NCBI GenBank assembly: GCA_050187875.1
Contig: JBFWXB010000010.1
Location: 47,580 to 111,579 of the forward strand
Direction: 5' to 3'
Length of the DNA: 64,000 bases
DNA from: JAFKKS01 sp050187875
GTDB lineage: Bacteria > Pseudomonadota > Alphaproteobacteria > Rhizobiales > Xanthobacteraceae
Shown: positions 46,246 through 61,261 of the stretch, piece by piece
Layout of the letters: each line of letters starts with the position of its first letter
Numbering within the stretch: position 1 is the first letter of the stretch
Program-made: the position numbers and the translations under genes
Notes under the pieces: generated by a model
Database searches by the model: none
What the model was told of the DNA's origin: nothing
Seen by the model: the letters and a program-made list of their open reading frames with translations, nothing else

Positions 46246-47001
46246 ATGACCACGACGGCCCGACCCGAAACGAGATTGAAGGCGGCGGTGATCGATCGCC
46301 TCTTCGAGGCGTCTCACGTCGATTCGGACTCGGTGCTTGTCTCCGAAATGGTAGTTGATAATTGGTCGCGCCGCGCGGATCTCGTCCTGGCGAACGGCAA
46401 GCTTTGGGCGTTCGAAATCAAATCGGAGTCTGACAAGCTCGCGCGGCTTCCCGGCCAGCTTGCTTCCTTCGCTTATCACTTCGAAAAATTCGTGGTGGTC
46501 GTGGCTGCCCGTTTCGAAGAACCTGTGCGCAAGATGATTCCGGAAGGTGTGGGACTCTGGGTTGAAGAGCGGCCCGGCGTATTAGTGGAGCGGGTGCGAC
46601 CAAGGACGATGGCAATGGCAAAGGAAGCGTCCATTGCGCTCATGACCGCGGTCGAACTGCGAAGCTTATTAGCGTGTAACGGCGTCGCCAATCTGAAGGA
46701 CGTGCCCCGGCTGCGGTTGGAAGAACTCGCACGTGATCTGCCGATTAGCGATCTCGCGAACGCCGCACGTAACGCGATCAAACGTCGACATCGCAAACGG
46801 CACGCCGACTTCGTAAAAAGGCGCGCGGCCGTAGACACTTGCCGCGCAATGCGCACGTTGCGCAAATTCGGAAAGCGCAACGTCGAGTCCACGATGGAAG
46901 AGCCTTACGTGATAGCGTTGCCGCCCGTGCACATTGCAGAGGACCATCCATTGTTCGTACGCGCACCGGCTGGCGCAGTGCTGAAGCGACGCGTCGTCTA
47001 A
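46246..47001 (+). CDS. sce7726-type protein with a PD-(D/E)xK nuclease-like core
   Basis: A 251-residue protein. Near the N-terminus E34, RRAD45 and the AFEIK motif (E57, K59), then Gln71 in RLPGQLASFAYHFEKFVVVV, form the pattern of a restriction-endonuclease-like fold. Such sce7726-type proteins are usually found beside a beta/sce7725-type protein, which is encoded convergently 4 bases away here. The C-terminal part is basic (RNAIKRRHRKRHADFVKRRA), as in DNA-binding regions. Codon use is less G/C-ending than in neighbours (33 and 32 G+C per 60 bases in two stretches counted by eye), suggesting acquisition. A nuclease role in defence is plausible, not shown. Confidence 0.75.
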   Translation: MTTTARPETRLKAAVIDRLFEASHVDSDSVLVSEMVVDNWSRRADLVLANGKLWAFEIKSESDKLARLPGQLASFAYHFEKFVVVVAARFEEPVRKMIPEGVGLWVEERPGVLVERVRPRTMAMAKEASIALMTAVELRSLLACNGVANLKDVPRLRLEELARDLPISDLANAARNAIKRRHRKRHADFVKRRAAVDTCRAMRTLRKFGKRNVESTMEEPYVIALPPVHIAEDHPLFVRAPAGAVLKRRVV

Positions 47002-47005
47002 TACC

Positions 47006-48067
47006 TCATTCCTCGTCTTCGTCTGAATCGTCCTCTTGCACTATGCGTGAATGCTGACGCTCAATGTGCATATTCACGCGTGCCGCGATCCAGTTGGCCG
47101 GCGATCCAAATCCTTGCGGAATTCTCCCCGCCGCCGTCTCGCGGATTTTGTCAGCGCCCCAAGCGCGATCGGCAAAGTCTTCTTCCCATTCAGGCAAAGC
47201 CACGAGTTGTCGGGCGCATTCTACGTACCCGCCGTCTTCGCCGTCGTTCGCACGATGGCGCTCGTACAACCACGCTTCATCCAAGCAGTAGTCAATACGC
47301 GGCACGAAGCGGCTGATAGACGGTTCGAACGGCTCCGGGTAGATCGCCGCATGATCACCGTAGATCGCTACTTCATCGCCACCGACATCGGCGTGAAACT
47401 CACGCTCCAAGATTTCAAGCGTGCCGCGTCTGTCTCCGTATGCGGAGACGGCTTTGGGAAAACTCGATGCCATCACGGCAATTCGTGTCGCGGCATCAAT
47501 GTTGCGGAGCGCAGAAACCATACGCAGCGCCTCTTGCTCTTTGGCATCCATGGAGCCGCGGATGTATCCGAAATCGAGAACCACTAGCAGATTGTTCACG
47601 TCATCAACCGCTGCGAGCGCAGCTTGAAGTGCGGGCAGGTCTTGCGCCGGCCGGCGCGATCGCATCGCGACAACGCCATAGCGCCTTTCGATTTCGAGCA
47701 CTTGTCGAACGAAGGGCCGTTCCGTGCTGTTATCGCGCAGCAGCGCGACGGGGACAGCGCGTGCTTCGCCAGCTACGAGATTCCGCCAAGCCTGATAGTT
47801 GCTAGCGGGATCGCAAAGACCATCATAGTCATCACATGTTTGTCCGGGAGCAACATTCAAGTCTACGAAGTATTCCGTGCTCACACTATCGGAAATTCGT
47901 TCCAACACTCGCACCGCGTCGCTGACTTGCCCAAGCTTGCCGAGCGACACGATTGGACGAAGCCCAGCCTTCGTCTCAGCGCGGAGTTCCCGGTAGCCGC
48001 GAAGCTCGGCGAGGCGCGAGCGGATGGAGGGCAGATAGCTGATTGAGTCGAGTTCGTCAGGTGTCAT
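47006..48067 (-). CDS. Beta family (T4 beta-like, sce7725-type) protein
   Basis: A 353-residue protein. SYLPSIRSRLAELRGYRELR, then GLRPIVSLGKLGQ, LVVLDFGYIRG and RIAVMASSFPKAVSAYGDRRGTLEILEREFH, EVAIYGDHAAIYPEPFE match the beta-protein family named after bacteriophage T4, known in bacteria as beta or sce7725 family. The fold is probably TIM-barrel-like by its alternating strands; no catalytic motif is assigned. Its ATG overlaps the stop of the membrane-protein gene upstream (ATGA), so the two are co-translated. It ends 4 bases from the convergent sce7726-type gene. An acidic tail (EDDSDEDEE) closes it. Confidence 0.72.
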   Translation of the reverse strand: MTPDELDSISYLPSIRSRLAELRGYRELRAETKAGLRPIVSLGKLGQVSDAVRVLERISDSVSTEYFVDLNVAPGQTCDDYDGLCDPASNYQAWRNLVAGEARAVPVALLRDNSTERPFVRQVLEIERRYGVVAMRSRRPAQDLPALQAALAAVDDVNNLLVVLDFGYIRGSMDAKEQEALRMVSALRNIDAATRIAVMASSFPKAVSAYGDRRGTLEILEREFHADVGGDEVAIYGDHAAIYPEPFEPSISRFVPRIDYCLDEAWLYERHRANDGEDGGYVECARQLVALPEWEEDFADRAWGADKIRETAAGRIPQGFGSPANWIAARVNMHIERQHSRIVQEDDSDEDEE

Positions 48068-48483
48068 GCCTCTTCTCCGTGCGCTGGTCTCGCGCGTGCG
48101 CGTCGCTGCGGTGGCGCCGGCGCAGCTCTCACCACCTCAAGCACCGATCGCGTCGCAGAAGAGACGTTGTTAGCTGTGGTGCTCCACTCGCTCGCTTGCC
48201 GGCGAGCCTCGGCAACGTCGACCCGGAGCTCGTCCATTTGCGCAGTCGTCTCGGCTTGTGCGCGACGCTGTGCGTTATAGAGCGCCGCGAGCGCGATGCT
48301 CAAAGTCCAACCGGAGCCGGCTGCAACTGCCAAGAGCACCATAGTGTCGTGAGAAATGACGGCGGCGACGCCGACAAGCCCACACAACAAACCTCCTACT
48401 CCGATCGCCGCTCCAAGCCACGTGCGATCAGATACATCCGGAGGCGCTAATGCCAAATCCCAGCCCCGTCCTGCTTTGAACAC
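48064..48483 (-). CDS. Two-helix membrane protein with coiled-coil tail
   Basis: A 139-residue protein. Two adjacent hydrophobic helices (WLGAAIGVGGLLCGLVGVAAV and VLLAVAAGSGWTLSIALAALY, about residues 23-68) are followed by a heptad-like helix (AQAETTAQMDELRVDVAEARRQASEW) and a basic Pro/Arg tail. The first codon is a GTG; a TTG nine codons later behind GGACGGGG is an alternative. The stop overlaps the start of the beta-type gene. It may anchor that protein to the membrane. No homologue recognised. Confidence 0.62.
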   Translation of the reverse strand: MFKAGRGWDLALAPPDVSDRTWLGAAIGVGGLLCGLVGVAAVISHDTMVLLAVAAGSGWTLSIALAALYNAQRRAQAETTAQMDELRVDVAEARRQASEWSTTANNVSSATRSVLEVVRAAPAPPQRRARARPAHGEEA

Positions 48484-48590
48484 GAATCAGCAACGATTCG
48501 AGGCTAGTTGCGGAATGGCATTCAAACAACCTGTGAAGGAGGTTGCCCACGGAATGCTGCGACTTCGACATCGTCTACGACATGGCAAGC

Positions 48591-48675
48591 GTACCCCGGA
48601 TGGAGCGCAGCGCAATCCGGGTTTCTGACTACGGATAGGTCGTTCCCGGATTGCGCTTCGCTCCATCCGGGCTAC
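48591..48675. repeat. CCCGGATGGAGCG...CGCTCCATCCGGG palindromic repeat, copy 1
   Basis: CCCCGGATGGAGCGCAGCGC at the left pairs with GCGCTTCGCTCCATCCGGG at the right. It belongs to the family also at 49123-49206 and, as a partial copy, 49939-50000; in translation this family gives the familiar RSEIRD-type phrases. Confidence 0.88.
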
Positions 48676-48685
48676 ATGCGCGGCC

Positions 48686-48952
48686 TTATTGCTTAATCTC
48701 CGGCTCGACCAACTTCGCGAGATTGCGCAGCGACTCCTGCCAGCCGAGATAACACATCTCCACCGGGATGGCGTCGGGGATGCCTTCCTGCACGATGCTC
48801 ATCTCGGTGCCGCAGAGGACCGGCTTGAGCGTCACCGTCACCAAAATTTCGCCGGCGAGATTGGGATCGTCGAATGTGTCCGTGTAGCGGATGCGCTCGC
48901 CAGGCACGAGCTCGCGATATTCGCCGCCGAAGGAATGGCCGTCGCCCCACGT
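48686..48952 (-). pseudogene. SRPBCC/AHSA1-domain protein, C-terminal fragment
   Basis: About 89 codons read as the C-terminal half of an activator-of-Hsp90-ATPase-like START-fold protein (GDGHSFGGEYRELVPGERIRYTDTF, TVTLKPVLCGTEMSIVQEGIPDAIP, CYLGWQESLRNLAKLVEP). Family members have about 150 residues, and the N-terminal half is missing. Upstream the frame runs straight into a palindromic repeat beginning at 48958. No N-terminal half is visible beyond the repeats. It is probably a gene broken by repeat insertion or deletion. A short product from the GTG at 48907 is possible but unlikely to fold. Confidence 0.7.
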
Positions 48953-48957
48953 GTCTT

Positions 48958-49093
48958 CACCTCTCCCATAGGGAGAGGTCGACCGAGCGTAGCGAGGGCG
49001 GGTGAGGGGTTACGGACTCTCAATAGGCCCTAACCCCTCACCCGGATCGTCTTGCTGCGCTCGACGATCCGACCTCTCCCTATGGGAGAGGTG
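48958..49093. repeat. CACCTCTCCC...GGGAGAGGTG palindromic repeat, copy 1
   Basis: The ends CACCTCTCCCATAGGGAGAGG and CCTCTCCCTATGGGAGAGGTG pair almost perfectly, with inner GGGTGAGGGGTTA opposite TAACCCCTCACCC and CGATCC opposite GGATCG. It adjoins the truncated SRPBCC gene. The second copy is at 49404-49540. Confidence 0.9.
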
Positions 49094-49122
49094 ATCGGAG
49101 AACGCCGCGCCGCTCTGAGCGT

Positions 49123-49206
49123 GTAGCCCGGATGGAGCGCAGCGCAATCCGGGGTTCGTGCGGCGATCGGCTGTTCCCGGATTTCGCTTCGCTGCATCCG
49201 GGCTAC
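49123..49206. repeat. CCCGGATGGAGCG palindromic repeat, copy 2
   Basis: GTAGCCCGGATGGAGCGCAG and its partner CTGCATCCGGGCTAC bound an element of the same family as 48591-48675. Confidence 0.87.
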
Positions 49207-49235
49207 GAACAATCAGTGCCGCGCAGACTCTCCAC

Positions 49236-49356
49236 CGTCATGGCCGGGCATAGTCCGTCGAAGACGGGCGTGAACGCCCTTTTGTCCCGGCCATCCCGAT
49301 GAGGAGAGCACTGCGTCCACCTAAGCGAGATCGCCGGGACAAGCCCGGCGATGACG
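49236..49356. repeat. 121-base CGTCATGGCCGGG...ATGACG repeat, copy 1
   Basis: It starts CGTCATGGCCGGGCATAG, has an inner GTCGAAGACGGGCGTGAACGC, and ends GCCCGGCGATGACG. A copy of the same length and mostly identical sequence lies between rpoB and rpoC at 55948-56068. Confidence 0.88.
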
Positions 49357-49403
49357 GCTGTGGGGGACGGCGATGATGGCCGGAGAGGGCGGCACAGCGC
49401 CTT

Positions 49404-49540
49404 CACCTCTCCCATGGGGAGAGGTCGACCGAGCGAAGCGAGGGCGGGTGAGGGGTTACGCTCTCTCGATAGGCCCTAACCCCTCACCCGGATCGTCTCG
49501 CGGCGCTCAACGATCCGACCTCTCCCTAGGGAGAGGTGAC
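49404..49540. repeat. CACCTCTCCC...GGGAGAGGTG palindromic repeat, copy 2
   Basis: Same layout as 48958-49093 with scattered substitutions. Its right end GGGAGAGGTGACCGGAGG is repeated directly a few bases later (to about 49569), a small tandem duplication. Confidence 0.88.
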
Positions 49541-49589
49541 CGGAGGACGTGGGGAGAGGTGACCGGAGGGCGCCGCGCCGCCGCAGTCC

Positions 49590-49883
49590 TCAGCCTTTGC
49601 CGGTCCGCTTCCGTTTGATCGCGGCGATCCGCGCCGTGTCGCTCGCCTGCAGGTAGCGGCCGCGCTCGAGGATCTCGAGCGTGTATTCCTCATAGGTGAG
49701 GTCGAGGGCTTCCGCCTTGTCGTCGCGGCGGATGGCGATTTCGGAGGGCGTGCGCTTCCAGGCGCGGGTCCAGGCTTGCTTCCAGCGCGTGTAGTGATAG
49801 GGCTCACCGTCTTCCCACGGTGAGCCTTCATAGTCCTCGAGCGGCGGGCCGCCGTTGTGTCCAGCCCTCACGCGCGCGTCCAT
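49590..49883 (-). CDS. Hypothetical 97-residue protein of the GHNGGPP type
   Basis: I start it at the ATG at 49883, which has AGGAA seven bases upstream; an ATG at 49898 is possible, and farther upstream the frame runs into a repeat. The N-terminus DARVRAGHNGGPPLED is shared by many uncharacterised proteins of rhizobia and their phages. It is followed by an aromatic/charged segment (YHYTRWKQAWTRAWKRTPSE) and helices ending in a basic tail. No enzymatic motif. Function unknown. Confidence 0.68.
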   Translation of the reverse strand: MDARVRAGHNGGPPLEDYEGSPWEDGEPYHYTRWKQAWTRAWKRTPSEIAIRRDDKAEALDLTYEEYTLEILERGRYLQASDTARIAAIKRKRTGKG

Positions 49884-49938
49884 GGTCGGGTTCCTCATGA
49901 TCAAGAGGGGCAAGCACGTAGCCGGACCGACCCAAGCG

Positions 49939-50000
49939 TCATCCGGGACTAGCGGCTCGCCGCACGAGTCCCGGATTTCGCTGCGCTCCATCCGGGCTAC
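49939..50000. repeat. CCCGGATGGAGCG palindromic repeat, partial copy 3
   Basis: GTCATCCGGGACTAG at the left and CTGCGCTCCATCCGGGCTAC at the right; the right half matches copies at 48591 and 49123, the left half is altered. Confidence 0.7.
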
Positions 50001-50415
50001 GAACTGGAATTGCGGGCAAACAGAGCAATTCCAGGAAAAGTGGAACCCGGTTTTCCGTCCGGAATTGCGACCAAACAAAAGCTAGGCAAGCAAGGGTCTT
50101 GCCAACTTGCGCCGATCCCGGTCGACCCCCCTTGCAAAGCCGTCGCGAACGTCATAGACAGGGGATCAGGCGTGCCGGCCATGCGGTTCAGGCGCGTCTT
50201 TGCGCGCCTCTCGAAATCGCGGGTGACAGGACGACGTTCCTTTTGGATATCCGACACGGATTCATCTGAAAGGACAAGGCCTCCATCGCTTTTTCAAAAG
50301 GCGTGTGATCTCCGGGACATGCGGGCAACCGTTTGCTCCGGAATCCTGTCCGAGACTGCCGGCGCCGCTCGCGGCTTAATAGACCAGCCAGCACAGACGG
50401 GGACGAAGCGGATAA
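50001..50415 (+). other. Gene-less stretch upstream of the rplJ leader
   Basis: I see no gene here. The rplJ-rplL-rpoB-rpoC promoter should lie in this stretch because rplKA ends at a terminator 8 kb away and intervening genes face other ways. No convincing -35/-10 pair was recognised. Confidence 0.35.
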
Positions 50416-50572
50416 CCGCTTGGGCCGCAAGGCCAAGCGGCACGGTTCGAACCTTTGCACCTTGCGTGAGGCCTTTGGGCTAAGCGCTTGGGCGGACAGG
50501 CTGAAAGTCTTTCGTCGCCGTCCGCCTCACGGCCTGGCCACAAGCCGGGACACTGCGGTCGGCAAGGTGCAA
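50416..50572 (+). ncRNA. Probable L10 leader (ribosomal protein autoregulatory RNA)
   Basis: An 8-bp hairpin CCGCTTGG/CCAAGCGG (50416-50440) is followed by a closed domain. The 11-bp perfect stem TTGCACCTTGC (50455-50465) / GCAAGGTGCAA (50562-50572) encloses a 7-bp stem GGCGGAC (50491-50497) / GTCCGCC (50520-50526) and an alternative GTGAGGC (50466-50472) / GCCTCAC (50524-50530). rplJ starts 38 bases after the closing stem. In many bacteria L10(L7/L12)4 binds such a leader to repress rplJL. The pairing is seen; the ligand is inferred from position. Confidence 0.72.
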
Positions 50573-50610
50573 CCCGGCGGAATTTCCGCCAACGCGAAGA
50601 GCGTGACTGA

Positions 50611-51126
50611 ATGGATCGAGCAGAAAAATCCGAGCTCGTCGCGTCACTCCAGCAGGTGTTCAAGACCACGCAAGTTGTCGTGGTCTGCCACTATGCCGGA
50701 TTGACGGTCGCGCAGATGTCGGCGCTACGCCGGCAGATGCGCCAGGCGGGCGCGAGCGTGAAAGTGGCAAAGAACCGAATTGCCAAGATCGCGCTCGAAG
50801 GAACTGACGTCGCTTCGATTTCGGCGCTGCTGAAGGGTCCGACTTTGATCGCCTATTCGGGTGATCCGGTCGCCGCCCCCAAGATCGCCACCGAGTTCGC
50901 CAAGGCCAACGAGAAGCTCGTGATCCTGGGCGGCGCGATGGGGACCACGGCGCTCGACCCGAGCGGGGTCAAGGCGCTCGCCGCGCTGCCGTCTCTCGAC
51001 GAGCTGCGGGCCAAGATCGTGGGCCTCGTCCAGGCGCCCGCAACCAAGATCGCGCAAGTCGTCAACGCGCCGGCGGCCAAGGTCGCCCGGGTGTTCGGCG
51101 CCTACGCGGCCAAGGACGCGGCTTAA
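50611..51126 (+). CDS. rplJ: 50S ribosomal protein L10
   Basis: A 171-residue L10. The N-terminal rRNA-binding domain (EKSELVASLQQVFKTTQVVVVCHYAGLTVAQMSALRRQMRQAGA, VKVAKNRIAKIALEGT) leads to the C-terminal helix (VNAPAAKVARVFGAYAAK) that carries L7/L12 dimers. It is the stalk base protein and, with L12, the usual repressor of this operon. It begins the rplJL-rpoBC unit after the structured leader. Confidence 0.97.
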   Translation: MDRAEKSELVASLQQVFKTTQVVVVCHYAGLTVAQMSALRRQMRQAGASVKVAKNRIAKIALEGTDVASISALLKGPTLIAYSGDPVAAPKIATEFAKANEKLVILGGAMGTTALDPSGVKALAALPSLDELRAKIVGLVQAPATKIAQVVNAPAAKVARVFGAYAAKDAA

Positions 51127-51207
51127 GCCGGAAAGAGCCTCACGCGACGTCGCCTGAAAAATTCGCAATCCCAGACACTGGTTCGAACCGAAAAAGGAAC
51201 TATCTAA

Positions 51208-51588
51208 ATGGCCGATCTTTCAAAACTCGTCGACGAGTTGTCCAACCTCACGGTCCTCGAGGCCGCTGAGCTTGCCAAGATGCTCGAAGAGAAGTGGGGC
51301 GTCTCCGCCGCTGCTGCCGTTGCTGTTGCTGCTGGTCCTGCTGCTGGCGGTGCTGGTGCTGCCGCTGCTGAGGAGAAGACCGAATTCACGGTTGTTCTTG
51401 CTGCTGCTGGCGACAAGAAAATCGAGGTGATCAAGGAAGTCCGCGCGCTCACCGGGCTCGGACTGAAGGAAGCCAAGGACCTCGTCGAGGGCGCGCCGAA
51501 GCCTGTCAAGGAAGGTGTGAACAAGGACGAGGCCGACAAGATCAAGGCGCAGCTCGAGAAGGCCGGCGCCAAGGTCGAATTGAAGTAA
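51208..51588 (+). CDS. rplL: 50S ribosomal protein L7/L12
   Basis: A 126-residue stalk protein. The N-terminal dimerisation part (LSKLVDELSNLTVLEAAELAKMLEEKWGV) is followed by an Ala/Gly hinge from about residue 33 to 53 and the C-terminal factor-binding domain (EFTVVLAAAGDKKIEVIKEVRALTGLGLKEAKDLVEGAP). The hinge codons are mostly GCT and GTT, unlike the GCC/GCG use around, as often seen in very highly expressed genes. GGAAC precedes the start. Confidence 0.97.
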   Translation: MADLSKLVDELSNLTVLEAAELAKMLEEKWGVSAAAAVAVAAGPAAGGAGAAAAEEKTEFTVVLAAAGDKKIEVIKEVRALTGLGLKEAKDLVEGAPKPVKEGVNKDEADKIKAQLEKAGAKVELK

Positions 51589-51605
51589 TTCGGCCGTTGA
51601 CGGGG

Positions 51606-51656
51606 CGATCCCTCGACAGCGTCGGGGGAATCGCTCGAAATCGCTGCTTCGGCAGC
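51606..51656 (+). promoter_or_regulatory. Hairpins in the rplL-rpoB spacer (possible attenuator or processing site)
   Basis: An imperfect stem CGATCCCTCGAC / GTCGGGGGAATCG (51606-51633) and a UUCG-capped stem GCTGC/GCAGC (51643-51656) stand in the 196-base spacer. In E. coli this spacer holds a partial attenuator and RNase III site that set polymerase below ribosomal protein output. A similar role here is inferred from position only. Confidence 0.45.
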
Positions 51657-51784
51657 AGGGTATTGAAGACCGGAGGAGCGCGGCGACGCCCTGCTCCGTT
51701 TTCGGCGTCGGGTGACAGGGCCCGGCCGCCGAGACCCGGAATTCCACATCGGGATTTCGGCATCGCGATGAAGCGAGAGGCACG

Positions 51785-55909
<4,125 letters not shown>

Positions 55910-55947
55910 AAGGAGTCGCGGCAGCGCGGCGGCGCGCTGTCGTTCAA

Positions 55948-56068
55948 CGTCATGGCCGGGCATAGCCCGTCGAAGACGGGCGTGAAACGCCCTTTCGTCC
56001 CGGCCATCCCGACGCGGAGGGCACGTGCCTTCCTGAGCGAGATCGCCGGGCCAAGCCCGGCGATGACG
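55948..56068. repeat. 121-base CGTCATGGCCGGG...ATGACG repeat, copy 2, between rpoB and rpoC
   Basis: It has the same length and mostly identical sequence as 49236-49356, here inside the rpoB-rpoC spacer of 256 bases. Being a palindrome it can fold in the polymerase mRNA. It evidently does not prevent rpoC expression. Confidence 0.9.
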
Positions 56069-56165
56069 ACCGAGAGAGCGGCGTTGCCGCCGCCTTCTTG
56101 GATGTTCGAGACAAGCCTCGGGAGCGTGTCGGCGTTGGCGGCGCTCCCTCAACGAGGAGACGGTG

Positions 56166-60446
<4,281 letters not shown>

Positions 60447-60472
60447 CGCCGGAAGCGCTTCTCCAAGCGATC

Positions 60473-60502
60473 AAAGAGCCGCCTCCGGGCGGCTCTTTTC
60501 TT
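60473..60502 (+). terminator. Intrinsic terminator behind rpoC
   Basis: A perfect 11-bp stem AAAGAGCCGCC / GGCGGCTCTTT with a TCCG loop and following TCTTTCC, 26 bases after the rpoC stop. It ends the rplJL-rpoBC unit. Confidence 0.92.
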
Positions 60503-60583
60503 TCCGGCGAAGGGCGAGGCGCGCAATTAAATAAAGCCGGCCGTGAATTGGCGATTTTGGCCGATTTTTGCGGTGCGGGATGC

Positions 60584-60612
60584 TTGACGGACCTGCCTGC
60601 GCCGGATAAAAC
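60584..60612 (+). promoter_or_regulatory. Promoter-like site of the str operon
   Basis: TTGACG (60584-60589), a 17-base spacer and TAAAAC (60607-60612) make a good housekeeping sigma-type promoter between the rpoC terminator and rpsL. Initiation near 60620 would give a leader of about 260 bases. Confidence 0.6.
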
Positions 60613-60696
60613 CCGCGCACTTTCCGGCAGGCGGTGAGTTTCTGACGTCGGCACGGCGCGCCCAAGCGCCTCGACTTATGAATCTCAAACGCTGCC

Positions 60697-60860
60697 CTGA
60701 CAGTAGCTGTCAGATCACTGGTTCAAGACCGCGGGGGCGAAAGCCGTCGCGGTCCTCTGAGGTCAAAAACGCCTTTCCGCGTTCTTCAAGCGGATGGCGT
60801 GGTTTTGTTTTGCGCGGGCTTTTGCTCGCGCGGGTTGAAGAGGCTGGGGCCTTGGGCCCC
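60697..60860 (+). promoter_or_regulatory. Structured leader of rpsL
   Basis: Three hairpins are visible: a perfect 7-bp CTGACAG/CTGTCAG with a 3-base loop (60697-60713), a 7-bp GACCGCG/CGCGGTC (60727-60754) and a 6-bp GGGGCC/GGCCCC ending 17 bases before the rpsL ATG (60846-60860). The start has only a weak ribosome site (GGGTGCAG), so folding could control translation. In E. coli S7 regulates this operon at a different place; a leader-based control here is inferred. Confidence 0.5.
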
Positions 60861-60877
60861 GAATGGGTGCAGACCGG

Positions 60878-61249
60878 ATGCCGACGATCAATCAATTGAT
60901 CCGCAAGCCGCGGACGCAGGTGAAGGCCCGCAAGAAGGTGCCAGCCCTGCAGCAGTCGCCGCAGAAGCGCGGCGTTTGCACGCGCGTCTATACGACGACG
61001 CCGAAGAAGCCGAACTCGGCGCTCCGCAAGGTCGCCAAGGTTCGCCTGACGAACGGCTTCGAGGTCATCGGCTATATCCCGGGCGAAGGCCACAACCTGC
61101 AAGAGCACTCGGTGGTCATGATCCGCGGCGGCCGCGTGAAGGACCTGCCGGGCGTGCGCTACCACATCCTGCGCGGCGTCCTCGACACCCAGGGCGTCAA
61201 GAACCGCAAGCAGCGCCGTTCGAAATACGGCGCGAAGCGTCCGAAATAA
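60878..61249 (+). CDS. rpsL: 30S ribosomal protein S12
   Basis: A 123-residue S12 from MPTINQLIRKPR. The loop VYTTTPKKPNSALRK keeps Lys43, and RGGRVKDLPGVRYH keeps Lys88; changes at these positions cause streptomycin resistance, so the sequence looks sensitive. S12 sits in the decoding centre. It is the first gene of rpsL-rpsG-fusA-tuf. In-frame codons upstream of 60878 are not conserved. Confidence 0.98.
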   Translation: MPTINQLIRKPRTQVKARKKVPALQQSPQKRGVCTRVYTTTPKKPNSALRKVAKVRLTNGFEVIGYIPGEGHNLQEHSVVMIRGGRVKDLPGVRYHILRGVLDTQGVKNRKQRRSKYGAKRPK

Positions 61250-61261
61250 GGAGCCGCGCGC

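Noticed and set aside
48908..49033. Intact SRPBCC gene continuing through the repeat
   Set aside because: The sequence upstream of about 48952 is repeat DNA with no resemblance to the N-terminal half of the family.
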